A program made the position numbers and the translations under genes. Source: UMGS1002 sp050946195 (GTDB taxonomy: Bacteria; Bacillota; Clostridia; Oscillospirales; CAG-272). From it: a stretch of DNA of 64,000 nt. Location of the stretch: positions 1 through 64,000 of the forward strand of contig JBMNUI010000001.1 of assembly GCA_050946195.1 (NCBI GenBank), in the 5' to 3' direction. The notes under the pieces were generated by a model. The model worked only from the letters and a program-made list of their open reading frames with translations. It had not been told where the DNA came from and ran no database searches. Positions 24,703-34,309 of this stretch are shown here, one piece after another (position 1 is the stretch's first letter; each line of letters starts with the position of its first letter).

Positions 24703-27700
24703 TGCCGCTTGACAAAAGTATTAAAAAGGTGCTGGTTATCGGCTCCGGCCCTATTGTGATAGGACAGGCCGCCGAGTTTGACTACGCCGGCGCGCAGGCC
24801 TGCCGCGTGCTGAAGGCGGCCGGTATTAATGTGGTATTGATCAACTCGAACCCGGCAACTATAATGACAGACAGCGCGCTGGCCGAAGAGATATACCTTG
24901 AGCCGCTCACCGCCGAAACTGTCGCAAGGATAATAGAGAAGGAGAAGCCCGACAGCCTTCTCGCAGGGCTTGGCGGCCAGACCGGCCTGACGCTTGCCAT
25001 GCAGCTGAATCGTCAGGGAATTCTCAAGAAATTCGGCGTGCGGCTTATCGGCACCAACACCGAAGCAATAGACAAGGCCGAGGACAGGCAGCTTTTCAAA
25101 GAGACCATGCGCTTGGTAGGCGAGCCTGTCGTGCCCTCGGATATTGCGACAGATATTGACACCGCGCTGAAAATTGCCCATGATATCGGCTATCCGGTAA
25201 TCATCCGCCCGGCCTTCACGCTCGGCGGAAGCGGCGGCGGGGTGGCATACAATGAGGAGGAAATGTACTCGGTGGCCACAGCCGGAATAGAAGCCTCCCC
25301 GATAGGCCAGATACTTGTCGAAAAGTATATATACGGCTGGAAGGAAATCGAATTTGAAACCATGCGCGACAGCAAGGGCAACACGATAGCGGTCTGCAGC
25401 ATGGAAAACGTCGATCCCATCGGCATTCATACCGGCGACAGTATTGTGGTGGCGCCGGCGCTCACCCTGTCCGACAAGGAATACCAGATGCTGCGCTCCT
25501 CGGCGCTCAATATCATCGAGGCGCTCGAAATTGTCGGGGGCTGCAACTGTCAGTTCGCACTCAATCCCAACAGTTTTGAATATGCGGTGATAGAGGTCAA
25601 CCCGCGGGTCTCGCGCTCCTCGGCATTGGCCTCAAAGGCTACCGGCTACCCCATCGCCAAAATTGCGACCAAAATAGCGCTTGGCTACACGCTCGATGAA
25701 ATAACCAACGAAATTACCGGAAAGACCTGCGCCTGCTTTGAGCCGGCGGTTGACTATGTCGTCGTGAAATTCCCGAAGTGGCCGTTTGATAAATTTATCG
25801 GTGCCTCAAGGAAGCTCGGCACCCAGATGAAGGCGACCGGCGAGGTCATGGCAATTGCCCCGTCGTTTGAGATGGCGCTGATGAAGGCAATTCGCGGCGC
25901 CGAGCTCTCACTTGACACGCTGAATGTCGAACCGATAAACGACAAGGACATCACAGAACGCTTAATAGTTCCGGATGACAGGCGGATTTTTACGATATTT
26001 GAGGCCATAAAGAGCGGAATGTCGATTGACCGGATTTACGAGCTGACAAAAATCGACCGCTTTTTCATCAAGAAAATCAAAAATTTAGTCGACTATGAAG
26101 CCGAAATATCAAAAGGGCTGACCGAAGAATTATATCTGAAGGGCAAAAAGCTCGGATACACCGACACCGCGCTAATGCGTATTTCGGGCTGCCGAGAGCT
26201 GCCATATAAAGCTGACTGCGTCTATAAGATGGTCGATACCTGCGCCGCCGAGTTCGACGCGGTCACCCCGTACTTTTACTCGACCTACGACATCGAATGC
26301 GAGTCCCGCAAAATGAAGCGGAGCGGCAAGCCGGTGATTCTGGTGCTCGGTTCGGGACCTATCCGCATAGGGCAGGGAATTGAGTTTGATTACTCGTCGG
26401 TTCACTGTGTCTGGACGCTCAAGAAGCTGGGTTATGACGTTGTTATCATTAACAACAACCCCGAGACTGTTTCCACCGACTACGACACCGCCGACAGGCT
26501 GTATTTCGAGCCTCTGACCCCGGAGGACGTGATGAACGTCATCAAGGTCGAAAAACCTGTCGGCGTTGTGGTGGCTTTCGGCGGGCAGACGGCAATCAAG
26601 CTCACCCGGTATCTCGCCAAATGCAATATTCCCATTCTCGGGACCTCGGCAGAGGGGATTGACATCGCCGAGGACCGCGAGAAGTTTGACAAACTGCTTG
26701 AAAAATTCAATATAAAGCGGCCGCACGGGATGACGGTCACAACGCTGAAAGAGGCGATTGACGCCGCCAAGACCCTCGGCTACCCGGTGCTGCTCCGGCC
26801 CTCATACGTCATCGGCGGGCAGAACATGAAGATAGTCTACAACGAGGACGAAGTCAAGACCTACATGAACCGCATACTGGCCGAGGGCATCGACAACCCG
26901 GTCCTCATCGACAAGTACATGAGCGGCTCCGAGATTGAGGTCGACGTCATCTCGGACGGCGAGGATGTGCTGATTCCCGGCGTCATGCAGCACATCGAGC
27001 GGGCCGGCGTTCACAGCGGCGACTCTATAGCAGTCTTCCCGCCATACAACATCAACGACAAGATGATGAAGCTGGTGGTCGAGAGCTCCATCAAACTCGC
27101 CAAATCGCTGGGTACCAAAGGGCTTGTGAATATCCAATACCTCATATACAACAACGAACTTTACGTTATCGAGGTCAACCCGCGCGCCTCGCGGACAGTT
27201 CCCTACATCAGTAAAGCCGCAGGCATTCCTATGGTGGATATCGCCGCCCGGGTCATGACAGGAAGCAGGCTGCGCGACCTCGGCTACGGTACCGGGCTAT
27301 ACAAGGCCCCGCCCTATTACGCGGTCAAGGTGCCGGTCTTCTCCTTTGAAAAGCTTAGCGACGCCGACTCATATCTCGGACCCGAGATGAAGTCGACAGG
27401 TGAGGTGCTGGGAATCGGCAAGAACCTGCAGGAGGCGCTCTTCAAGGGCATGACCTCGGCCGGCATGCTGCTCAAATCGACTGCAAACCACAGAGAGGTC
27501 GGAGTCTTGCTCAGCGTGGCCTCTCAGGACCAGCATGAGGTTGTCTCAATCGCCAAAAAGCTTGACGACCTGCATTTCAGAATTTATGCCACGCCCGAGA
27601 CCGCGGTCACCGTCTCAAAGCTCGGTATCGATGTGCAGATTGTAGTGAGTATTCGGGACCAGCGGGTCTACAAGCTGCTTGAGGATGGCAAAATCAACTT

Positions 27701-28733
27701 TGTGATTTATACCGGGGCGCTGATAGATAACACACTTGACGATTATATTGCATTCCACCGCCGCGCGCTCCAGCTTTCGGTCCCCTGCGTGACCTCGCTT
27801 GACACTGCAAACGCCTTCGCCGACACTATCGCAAGCCGATACAACCAGCAGAACACCGGTCTTGTGAATATAAACAAGATGCGCACCTTTCGCGAGAAGC
27901 TGAGGTTCACCAAAATGCAGGCCACCGGCGATGACTATATATGCATCGAGAACTTCGACGGCAGGATTGAAAGCCCCGAATCTCTCTGCGTCACCCTCTG
28001 CGACCGGCGGCGGGGAATCGGGGGAGACGGTATTGTCCTGATTGAAAAATCGGATATAGCCGACGTCAAGATGCGGGTTTACAACCGCGACGGCAGCCGG
28101 GGCAAGCTGGCGGGGAACTCAATCCGCAATGTCGGTAAATATGTCTATGACAACGGGTATATCAGGCGCGACACCATCACTGTCGAGACCGACAGCGGCG
28201 TGAAAACCTTAACGCTATATACCTCGGACGGTAAGGTAACTTCCGTGAGCGTCAATATCGGCCATCCCGATTTTTCGACCGCCGCACTCCCGATGCTGAC
28301 AGACCTCCCCGAGGCGGTAATGATGCCGCTTGAAGTGGGGGGCAGGGAATACAAGGTCACCTGCCTGTCGGTCGGGAACCCTCACTGTGTGGTATTCTGC
28401 GACCGGATTGACCAGATTGACATCGAAAACGTCGGCCCGCTCTTTGAATACCACAAGGTGTTCCCCGAAAGGGTCAATACCGAGTTTGTGAGGGTGGTCA
28501 ACCAAAACACTCTGAAAATGCGGGTCTACGAGCGCGGAAACGGCGAGACTCAGGCTTGCGGTACCGGCGCCTGCGCGGCGGTGGCCGCCGCCATCAAAAA
28601 CGGCTTCTGTAAAAAAGGCGAGGATATCACCGTTAAGGTGCTCGGGGGGGATTTGATTGTCAACTGGACCGAGAACGGCATTATCCTGACCGGCGACACC
28701 GTCAAGGTCTTTGACGGGGAGATTGAAATATAA
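24702..28733 (+). CDS. carB: Carbamoyl-phosphate synthase large subunit fused to a DapF-like domain
   Basis: 1343 residues, about 270 more than normal CarB. Residues 1 to about 1065 are a complete CarB: two ATP-grasp halves (IGSGPIVIGQAAEFDYAGAQ and LGSGPIRIGQGIEFDYSS openings) and the C-terminal allosteric domain (GVLLSVASQDQHEVV onward). From residue 1067 the chain continues in the same frame, with no stop and no internal ribosome site, into a diaminopimelate epimerase fold (LRFTKMQATGDDYICIENF). The second catalytic Cys is present (QACGTGACA, Cys1286). The first is not: the usual MCGNG/A-x-RC motif reads LAGNS-IRN (Ala1137, Asn1143). CarB activity is expected; the epimerase activity is doubtful. 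The linker is only about 15 residues. Confidence 0.93.
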   Translation: MPLDKSIKKVLVIGSGPIVIGQAAEFDYAGAQACRVLKAAGINVVLINSNPATIMTDSALAEEIYLEPLTAETVARIIEKEKPDSLLAGLGGQTGLTLAMQLNRQGILKKFGVRLIGTNTEAIDKAEDRQLFKETMRLVGEPVVPSDIATDIDTALKIAHDIGYPVIIRPAFTLGGSGGGVAYNEEEMYSVATAGIEASPIGQILVEKYIYGWKEIEFETMRDSKGNTIAVCSMENVDPIGIHTGDSIVVAPALTLSDKEYQMLRSSALNIIEALEIVGGCNCQFALNPNSFEYAVIEVNPRVSRSSALASKATGYPIAKIATKIALGYTLDEITNEITGKTCACFEPAVDYVVVKFPKWPFDKFIGASRKLGTQMKATGEVMAIAPSFEMALMKAIRGAELSLDTLNVEPINDKDITERLIVPDDRRIFTIFEAIKSGMSIDRIYELTKIDRFFIKKIKNLVDYEAEISKGLTEELYLKGKKLGYTDTALMRISGCRELPYKADCVYKMVDTCAAEFDAVTPYFYSTYDIECESRKMKRSGKPVILVLGSGPIRIGQGIEFDYSSVHCVWTLKKLGYDVVIINNNPETVSTDYDTADRLYFEPLTPEDVMNVIKVEKPVGVVVAFGGQTAIKLTRYLAKCNIPILGTSAEGIDIAEDREKFDKLLEKFNIKRPHGMTVTTLKEAIDAAKTLGYPVLLRPSYVIGGQNMKIVYNEDEVKTYMNRILAEGIDNPVLIDKYMSGSEIEVDVISDGEDVLIPGVMQHIERAGVHSGDSIAVFPPYNINDKMMKLVVESSIKLAKSLGTKGLVNIQYLIYNNELYVIEVNPRASRTVPYISKAAGIPMVDIAARVMTGSRLRDLGYGTGLYKAPPYYAVKVPVFSFEKLSDADSYLGPEMKSTGEVLGIGKNLQEALFKGMTSAGMLLKSTANHREVGVLLSVASQDQHEVVSIAKKLDDLHFRIYATPETAVTVSKLGIDVQIVVSIRDQRVYKLLEDGKINFVIYTGALIDNTLDDYIAFHRRALQLSVPCVTSLDTANAFADTIASRYNQQNTGLVNINKMRTFREKLRFTKMQATGDDYICIENFDGRIESPESLCVTLCDRRRGIGGDGIVLIEKSDIADVKMRVYNRDGSRGKLAGNSIRNVGKYVYDNGYIRRDTITVETDSGVKTLTLYTSDGKVTSVSVNIGHPDFSTAALPMLTDLPEAVMMPLEVGGREYKVTCLSVGNPHCVVFCDRIDQIDIENVGPLFEYHKVFPERVNTEFVRVVNQNTLKMRVYERGNGETQACGTGACAAVAAAIKNGFCKKGEDITVKVLGGDLIVNWTENGIILTGDTVKVFDGEIEI

Positions 28734-28740
28734 TGTGCAA

Positions 28741-28799
28741 CGGGGGCTCTGCCCCCGAACCCCCGCTCATGGGTCTTGAGAATCTCCAAAACTTTCAAA
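28741..28799 (-). repeat. Palindromic intergenic repeat, copy 3
   Basis: On the minus strand it reads GAAAGTTTTGGAGATTCTCA, a short spacer, GAGCGGGGGTTCGGGGGCAG and its complementary arm. It lies between the convergent carB and CvpA-like genes. Confidence 0.75.
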
Positions 28800-28846
28800 C
28801 CATATTGCAAGTCAAGAACCGTAATTTATCAGTAAAAACAATAAAG

Positions 28847-28882
28847 GGCTGTCACAATTTGTAAGGTTTGTGACAGCCTTTT
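28847..28882. terminator. Bidirectional intrinsic terminator
   Basis: GGCTGTCACAA (28847-28857) pairs with 28868-28878 around a 10-nt loop, with TTTT on the right and AAA on the left, so it can serve both carB and the facing gene. Confidence 0.85.
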
Positions 28883-28987
28883 AGTTTATGCAAAGCAATT
28901 GGTTGTCAACAGGCGCGTCTTCGTAAATAGTATAGAAGGGAATAATACCCCGGCGCGCAACTCAGCCGGTATTATAGAAAACCTGAC

Positions 28988-30532
28988 TTACTTGTTTGTT
29001 GAGACTTCAACCCCGGTTATACCAAAGTACTCCATTACTCCCTCAACCGTAATGACCTCAACGCTCTCAAAATATGAAAGCAAACCGATGGCAGCCAGCT
29101 TTCCCTTGGCAATTGAGAGCGAATAGTTGTAACTCTCGGCCGTGCTGACAATTTTGTTGGCAAGAGAGGTGACCCGGCTCTCATAGTCAAGCCCTTTGGT
29201 TGAGTTCAATTCTTCCTCAAGCGCTCTCTTCATTTCGTCATATGCTCCGGTTTCCTCTGCCGGAATGGTGGTAATGCCGTATTCCTTTATCAGATCCGAG
29301 CCGATCTGACCCACCGCCTCTATTACCGGGGCCATGTCATCGTTATTGCCGATGACTATCAGCGAGTTTGCCATAAGCTCTATCGATTCGTCTGAAGTTG
29401 CTTCAACATCATTCCCGGTCAGGCTAAGAATGTTCTCCATCACCGAAGCTGTTCCCTCGTTTTTGCCGACCAGGGTATTCAGGATACCTCCGACATTTTC
29501 GGAGGTCGCGTTTTTAAACGACTGCATCACCGCACCTACGATTTTGCTCGCCGGACCGGAGTCCTTATCAGGCAGCTTCATTCCTAAAAACGCCTCATCG
29601 TTTTCCCAGGAATCGGCCGCCGCATTGAGCAGCTGCGAGGAGATTTCGGGAAGCAGCACCGACTGTTCCATGTAGGGCAGCAGGGCAGAAAGCGCGTTGA
29701 CGGCCGCCAGCTCGGTTGATATTCCGGACCCGATGTTTTCGTTGTAGACCTTCAGAGCTTCGCCGGCAGCGTTGAGAATTACGGACACCTCGTCGGTCAG
29801 GCTTGTGTCATATCCTTTAATGGTGGTGAGCGCTTCGGTCAGCAGGTCGGCGAAAAATCCGGCAAATGAAAAGCCGCTTGCCGAGAGCTTTTTATGTACT
29901 GCTGTGATATCGGCCCTCCCGCGCGAGATCGAATCTTTTGAATAATATACACCGGCAGTGTCGGTTTGCCGGATTTCGTAACCCGGCATGCCGAGCGCCT
30001 CAAGCGCTTCGGGGTCAACCGAGCGCAGGATAACCACCGCACAGGAGATCGGAGCGAGCAGGACCGCGGCAATGAGCAATCCCTGAACCGCGCCAAGGCC
30101 GGCGCCTATCCAGCGGCTGGCCGGATTCATCGGATCGCCGTCTTTCTTCACCAGCCGGGTCAGCTTCTCGGAGATGACCTTAAGCTTTATCAGCGAGAGG
30201 AGCTGAAACACCGCAAAGATGAGCGCGAAAAATACCGGGGCGAGCATTGCTGCGATTATTTCGCCTAAAAGTTGTTCGGTCTGGGGCGACTTGAGCAGCA
30301 ATTGCTTTATCGGCTCAGTGTAAAATCGGGCGGCAACACTTAAACCGAATTCGGAAAGGGAGCCTGAAATCCACTTGGCAAGGAAAAATGATAATACCGC
30401 GAGTAACGAAAGGTAAATCAGCCTTACAACCGAACGGCCGGTACCGCAGCGGTAGCCGAGCCAGATGCAGATGGCCAGAATCACCACCTGAAAGGCCAGA
30501 AATGTCACAGACAATAGTGTAACCAGATTCAT
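28988..30532 (-). CDS. CvpA-like membrane protein with long helical C-terminal domain
   Basis: 514 residues from the ATG at 30532 (AGGAGG 7 nt upstream). The first 220 residues hold about five hydrophobic segments arranged as in CvpA/colicin V production proteins (LVTLLSVTFLAFQVVILAIC..., ASRWIGAGLGAVQGLLIAAVLLAP). The remaining 290 are soluble and mostly helical without a recognised motif, probably extracytoplasmic. The N-terminal match is by pattern only. It has its own promoter and faces carB. Role unknown; CvpA proteins are often linked to envelope or sporulation processes. Confidence 0.6.
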   Translation of the reverse strand: MNLVTLLSVTFLAFQVVILAICIWLGYRCGTGRSVVRLIYLSLLAVLSFFLAKWISGSLSEFGLSVAARFYTEPIKQLLLKSPQTEQLLGEIIAAMLAPVFFALIFAVFQLLSLIKLKVISEKLTRLVKKDGDPMNPASRWIGAGLGAVQGLLIAAVLLAPISCAVVILRSVDPEALEALGMPGYEIRQTDTAGVYYSKDSISRGRADITAVHKKLSASGFSFAGFFADLLTEALTTIKGYDTSLTDEVSVILNAAGEALKVYNENIGSGISTELAAVNALSALLPYMEQSVLLPEISSQLLNAAADSWENDEAFLGMKLPDKDSGPASKIVGAVMQSFKNATSENVGGILNTLVGKNEGTASVMENILSLTGNDVEATSDESIELMANSLIVIGNNDDMAPVIEAVGQIGSDLIKEYGITTIPAEETGAYDEMKRALEEELNSTKGLDYESRVTSLANKIVSTAESYNYSLSIAKGKLAAIGLLSYFESVEVITVEGVMEYFGITGVEVSTNK

Positions 30533-30563
30533 AAGCCCGCCTCCTGTGTGTTTTGTCAGCTCT

Positions 30564-30592
30564 ATTCTATTACATTCGGCATTAATTGTCAA
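30564..30592 (-). promoter_or_regulatory. Sigma-A promoter for the CvpA-like gene
   Basis: Minus strand TTGACA (30587-30592), 17 bp, TAGAAT (30564-30569), about 32 bp before the ATG. Confidence 0.85.
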
Positions 30593-30741
30593 GAAAAAGA
30601 TAAATTTTATAAAAATGGCGCGCCGTGGTCGTAGTGAAACCACAGGTCGCCAGCCTCACACCAATAATTACTTTGTTTATTCGCTCCGATAATAAGTAAA
30701 CTATTATTGATAATATAACCACTCACGGCAAGGTGAATAAA

Positions 30742-31533
30742 ATGAACAACAAATTGATGTCTATTCTCATTATCGCATGCTGCGCCATGATGATTCTGAC
30801 CATCTGCACCGACGCTGCAGGAGAAACTTTAAACTGGTACTGCAAGCGGAACAAAAACCACCTGCAGCCCCGCTGCGACCCTGACATGCAGTTCATAGAA
30901 AAATATGACGGCTACTATGTCGATAAGAATCACGGCGACACAGCTTCGAATCGCGTGGTCTATCTCACCTTTGACGCAGGATACGACAACGGAAATGTCG
31001 GCAAGGTGCTTGATGTTCTGAAAGAAAAAGAGGTCCGGGCGGCATTTTTTATTCTCGCCCACCTTGTAAAAAAGAACACCGACCTTGTGCGGCGGATGGC
31101 CGACGAGGGACATCTTGTATGCAATCACACGGCAAGCCACAAGGATATGACAAAATTCCAAAGTCTTGAGGAATTCGGTGCTGAACTGAAGAAGCTCGAA
31201 GACATTTACACCGAATATACCGGTCGCGAAATTGCACGTTATTACCGGCCGCCGGAAGGGAAGTTCAACGAGGAAAACCTGAAATTTGCCCAGCAGATCG
31301 GTTACAAGACTATATTCTGGAGCCTGGCCTACGCCGACTGGGACAACGAAAGACAACCCGACCCCGAGGAGGCCTATAACCTTATAATGAGCAATATCCA
31401 CAACGGCGCAATAATCCTTCTGCATCCCATCTCAAGCACCAACGCTAAAATTCTCGGACGGCTTATAGACCAGCTCAGGGGTGAGGGTTACAGCTTCGGC
31501 ACTCTTGACCAACTGACCAACGGGGAAAAATGA
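30742..31533 (+). CDS. pdaA: PdaA-like polysaccharide deacetylase (spore cortex delta-lactam)
   Basis: 263 residues from the ATG at 30742, since AAGGTG lies 6 nt upstream and overlaps the alternative GTG at 30733. A signal or anchor segment (about 1-25) precedes LNWYCKRNKNHLQPRCDPDMQ, the PdaA-type opening. The NodB domain has YLTFDAGYDNGNVGKVLDVL (Asp pair variant of PdaA), LVCNHTASHKDM (His-His metal site) and ARYYRPPEGKFN. PdaA N-deacetylates muramic acid so that muramic delta-lactam forms in the spore cortex. The length equals the B. subtilis enzyme. Overlaps the next deacetylase by 4 nt. The gene supports an endospore-forming host. Confidence 0.85.
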   Translation: MNNKLMSILIIACCAMMILTICTDAAGETLNWYCKRNKNHLQPRCDPDMQFIEKYDGYYVDKNHGDTASNRVVYLTFDAGYDNGNVGKVLDVLKEKEVRAAFFILAHLVKKNTDLVRRMADEGHLVCNHTASHKDMTKFQSLEEFGAELKKLEDIYTEYTGREIARYYRPPEGKFNEENLKFAQQIGYKTIFWSLAYADWDNERQPDPEEAYNLIMSNIHNGAIILLHPISSTNAKILGRLIDQLRGEGYSFGTLDQLTNGEK

Positions 31534-32213
31534 AACGGCTTGTCTGTCTTGTTACTGCAGCCCTGCTTGTGGTCCTGGCTGTGCTGTCGGCCTCGGCGCA
31601 GGATTCTTCAATCGTGGTTTTCAAGAAAAAAATTGAGAATCCGAAGATAATCGCCCTGACCTTTGACGACGGACCGCACCCGCGCCACACAATGGAGATT
31701 CTCGATATCCTGCGCAAATATGATGTGAGAGCGACCTTTTTTGTTGTCGGGGAAAAAGCCGGGTACTATCCCGACGTGCTCAGGCGGATAGTGAAAGAAG
31801 GACACGAAATCGGCAACCATACATTCAGCCACAAATGCTTTAAAAACCTGACTGCCTCCCAGATGAAAAGCGAAATCGAACGCTGCGACAACTTGCTAAA
31901 TGAAATATGCGGATATAAAACAAAGCTGTTCCGCCCGCCCGAGGGAGTGCTGCCGGGCTCGATATACCGATATATCAAGGATGAAAACTATACCGTAATC
32001 CTCTGGAACATCGACACGCGCGACTGGGCAGGCACACCAGCCGAAGCTATGTTAAAAAATATCAAGGAGAATGTTTCATCCGGGGATATTATTCTCATGC
32101 ATGACTATACGCGCAGGGGCCATACGGTTGAAGCGCTTAAGATGATAATACCTTATCTTATTGATGAGGGGTACAAATTTGTGACAATTAGTGAGCTTTT
32201 AGGGTATGATTAG
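31530..32213 (+). CDS. Second secreted polysaccharide deacetylase
   Basis: 227 residues starting with a clear signal peptide (cleavage near ASAQDS). Canonical NodB motifs: ALTFDDGPHPRHT, GHEIGNHTFSHKC, KLFRPPEGVLPG, WNIDTRDWAG and IILMHDY. It should deacetylate N-acetylglucosamine or muramic residues of peptidoglycan outside the membrane. The start overlaps the pdaA stop (ATGA), so both are made together. A PdaB-like identity is possible but the distinguishing N-terminal region is absent. Confidence 0.85.
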   Translation: MKRLVCLVTAALLVVLAVLSASAQDSSIVVFKKKIENPKIIALTFDDGPHPRHTMEILDILRKYDVRATFFVVGEKAGYYPDVLRRIVKEGHEIGNHTFSHKCFKNLTASQMKSEIERCDNLLNEICGYKTKLFRPPEGVLPGSIYRYIKDENYTVILWNIDTRDWAGTPAEAMLKNIKENVSSGDIILMHDYTRRGHTVEALKMIIPYLIDEGYKFVTISELLGYD

Positions 32214-32306
32214 TCCGTTACCGGCAGTACCCGTGGGAATTGCTGTTTTGTGCAATTATCCCTCCGTCCCCTCATTAATATCACATTCCACTAATGTCAA
32301 ATAACT

Positions 32307-32341
32307 AAAAAGGCGCGGGTATTGGACCTGCGCCTTTTTAT
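32307..32341 (+). terminator. Terminator after the deacetylase pair
   Basis: AAAAAGGCGCGGGT (32307-32320) pairs, with one G-T, to 32326-32339, ending in five T. The A-run on the left would let it work in both directions. Confidence 0.88.
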
Positions 32342-32357
32342 CAGCGATATAGGTATT

Positions 32358-32461
32358 AAAGTTTTTAGGGATTCTCAATACCATTTTCTCGAAAAGGGTC
32401 TTGAGCGGGGTGTGGGGCGGAGCCCCGCGAAGAAAAGCAGGGGTTCTGGGACATTGCCCCC
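32358..32461 (+). repeat. Palindromic intergenic repeat, copy 4 (diverged)
   Basis: AAAGTTTTTAGGGATTCTCA arm, a CTCGAAAAGGGTCTTGAG part, then GGGGCGGAGCCCCGCGAAGA and a second GC unit with ATTGCCCCC. Lies between convergent genes. Confidence 0.7.
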
Positions 32462-32474
32462 TAATAAAACCGGG

Positions 32475-33437
32475 TTACTCCGCCGGCTCGTCGGCAGACG
32501 GCTCGGTGTCCTCGGGCGGCGGCTCGATCATATATTTTTCGATAACCGGGTAAGCGGCGTATGTCGCGATATAGCCCGAGACCGCCATGAAGTAGAAGAA
32601 GGGAAGTATCAGCGGAAAGATAATGTTAAAGGGCGCTAAGATGTAGAACAACAAGTAATTCAGGGCCAGCACGGTCACAATTCCGAGGGCCGCCATAGTA
32701 TTGCGCTTAATGCCGAGCACCGTGAAAATCAGGGAGTTTTTGATTATCTTCCAGGTTTTCAGGTCAAATGTGATAAGCTGCAGATACACATAATAACGCA
32801 TTGTAAAATATACTAAAATCAGGGCAATCACGGCCACGTAGAAGATGTTCATCAGGTAGGAGCCGCTGTTCTGGGAATAGAACATGAGATTCCAGAAAAG
32901 CAGGAAAATCACCGAAATGTCAATAAGTCCGACAAAAAAGCCCTGCCGGAAATTCTTTTTTATGGCATAAAAGTAGTCCGAAACTATAAAAACAGGGTCG
33001 CCCCGCACCAGCCCGCGCAGAAGGTAAGTTCCGCCCACATTTTGCCACCCAAAGGTCAGCACGTAGACTAAGGCTATTGCTCCGATGACGTAATAGACAT
33101 AGGAATTGTAAACCGGAACGCCAAGCTGTTGGCTGACCGTGGCGAGCAAGAGGTCGTTTGCCGGCGACGGCGACATGAAGGCAGCACCGTAAGCGGTGGG
33201 ATAGAGCACATCTATTGCCGTACTTCGGGTCGGCCCGGTCAAAAAGACAAAGACCGCCGCGATAATCGGCAGTATTTGAAACACCATGAGCAGGTTCACC
33301 GAGATCAGCTTGCCGAATTTCCTTTTAAAATACTTAAAGAAATTTCGGAAATTCTTTGGCCCGTCTTCGCCTTTCTCGACGCCCTTGCCGTCCCGGTTCA
33401 TGTCAAAGAGTTTGAACTTCCTTTTTTTTGCTTCCAA
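32475..33437 (-). CDS. DUF624/YesL-like integral membrane protein
   Basis: 320 residues, about six transmembrane segments. The block NVGGTYLLRGLVRGDPVFIV followed by SDYFYAIKKNFRQGFFVGLI resembles the DUF624 (YesL) signature of a hydrophobic helix, an R-G-D/E and a D-F/Y-F-x-A-x-K-x-N-F-x-Q-x motif. The N-terminus is charged and the C-terminus is acidic and proline-rich (PPPEDTEPSADEPAE). The function of this family is unknown. It follows the 213-residue membrane gene by 13 bp, probably as one unit. Confidence 0.6.
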   Translation of the reverse strand: MEAKKRKFKLFDMNRDGKGVEKGEDGPKNFRNFFKYFKRKFGKLISVNLLMVFQILPIIAAVFVFLTGPTRSTAIDVLYPTAYGAAFMSPSPANDLLLATVSQQLGVPVYNSYVYYVIGAIALVYVLTFGWQNVGGTYLLRGLVRGDPVFIVSDYFYAIKKNFRQGFFVGLIDISVIFLLFWNLMFYSQNSGSYLMNIFYVAVIALILVYFTMRYYVYLQLITFDLKTWKIIKNSLIFTVLGIKRNTMAALGIVTVLALNYLLFYILAPFNIIFPLILPFFYFMAVSGYIATYAAYPVIEKYMIEPPPEDTEPSADEPAE

Positions 33438-33450
33438 GTCAGGTAATCCT

Positions 33451-34092
33451 TTACAAAATCATGTTGAGCAGAAATCTGTATCCGAAATCGGCCAGTATTA
33501 CATAGCCGAACAAAATCAAAAAAATCAGGTTGTATTTCCAGAAATACCAGGATTTCAGCAGGGAATAGATGTTTCTGTAATACCTCCAGCGGTTTGAATA
33601 CAACTCGGAGACAACCCCGCTCGAGATAATAACCGAGCACAAAACAAGCATACGCAAAAGAAACAGGATTGTCACAAGGATCCTTCCGCCCCCGGCTTGC
33701 TGCGCGTGCAACAGGTCAATGCACATTGAGGATGACAGGCCGTAGAACACGCCCGAAAACAGCAGAATAGTGCGGTCGATAAGCCCCGTTATGTATGTAA
33801 ATCCTGCTATTAATATTATAAACGATATTTTAAAGATGTCAACCGAATTATAAACAATATCGTAGATAAGCCCGGTTGAGAGCGAGCCGGCAGGTGGAGG
33901 GAGGAACATCGTGCTGATTCGGGCTGTCATCACCTCCGGCAGGCTGTCAAGGAGAAAAAGATTGAGAAGCGCGCCGAGGCAGGCGGCAAAAGCAAAAAGG
34001 ATTGTATAAATCACCGCCAGCCTTGTCCGGGCATATCCGGGACGGTTGAGCTGCCTGAGCCTCTCAATATCAATTCCGCCGGCCGTCTCCAT
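33451..34092 (-). CDS. Membrane protein of unknown function
   Basis: 213 residues with four or five hydrophobic segments (TRLAVIYTILFAFAACLGAL, IFKISFIILIAGFTYITGLI, ILVTILFLLRMLVLCSVIIS, YNLIFLILFGYVILADFGYR). I do not recognise a family; length and topology would allow a SpoIIM-like protein, but no motif supports that. It precedes the DUF624-like gene and lies divergently from spoIIID, with an 8-bp inverted repeat (TTGTCCTC 34099-34106, GAGGACAA 34133-34140) upstream. Confidence 0.6.
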   Translation of the reverse strand: METAGGIDIERLRQLNRPGYARTRLAVIYTILFAFAACLGALLNLFLLDSLPEVMTARISTMFLPPPAGSLSTGLIYDIVYNSVDIFKISFIILIAGFTYITGLIDRTILLFSGVFYGLSSSMCIDLLHAQQAGGGRILVTILFLLRMLVLCSVIISSGVVSELYSNRWRYYRNIYSLLKSWYFWKYNLIFLILFGYVILADFGYRFLLNMIL

Positions 34093-34280
34093 GCCAATTT
34101 GTCCTCGCTTTATGTTCTATACTTAATGATATGAGGACAAGGCTGAAATTATCCGTGCGGCAGGTCAGAAGATATTTAAATGTCAGCGACCCCGGCGCAT
34201 AATTCCAAGTGCATTGTTTTGTATAATTTGTATAATTTCCATTTAGTGTTTTTGCTTCGGCGAATTATTAAGCAGGCTTA

Positions 34281-34309
34281 TAATATTTGTTCGCCTTATG
34301 TCATAAGAT
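34281..34309 (+). promoter_or_regulatory. Possible sigma-E promoter for spoIIID
   Basis: TAATATT (34281-34287), 14 bp, CATAAGAT (34302-34309) resembles the sigma-E pattern (-35 ATATT, -10 CATACAAT). spoIIID is sigma-E-controlled in B. subtilis, which fits; the match itself is imperfect. Confidence 0.4.

Noticed and set aside
24612..25430. 272-codon minus-strand frame over carA/carB
   Set aside because: Antisense to the CarB ATP-grasp region; no homology visible.
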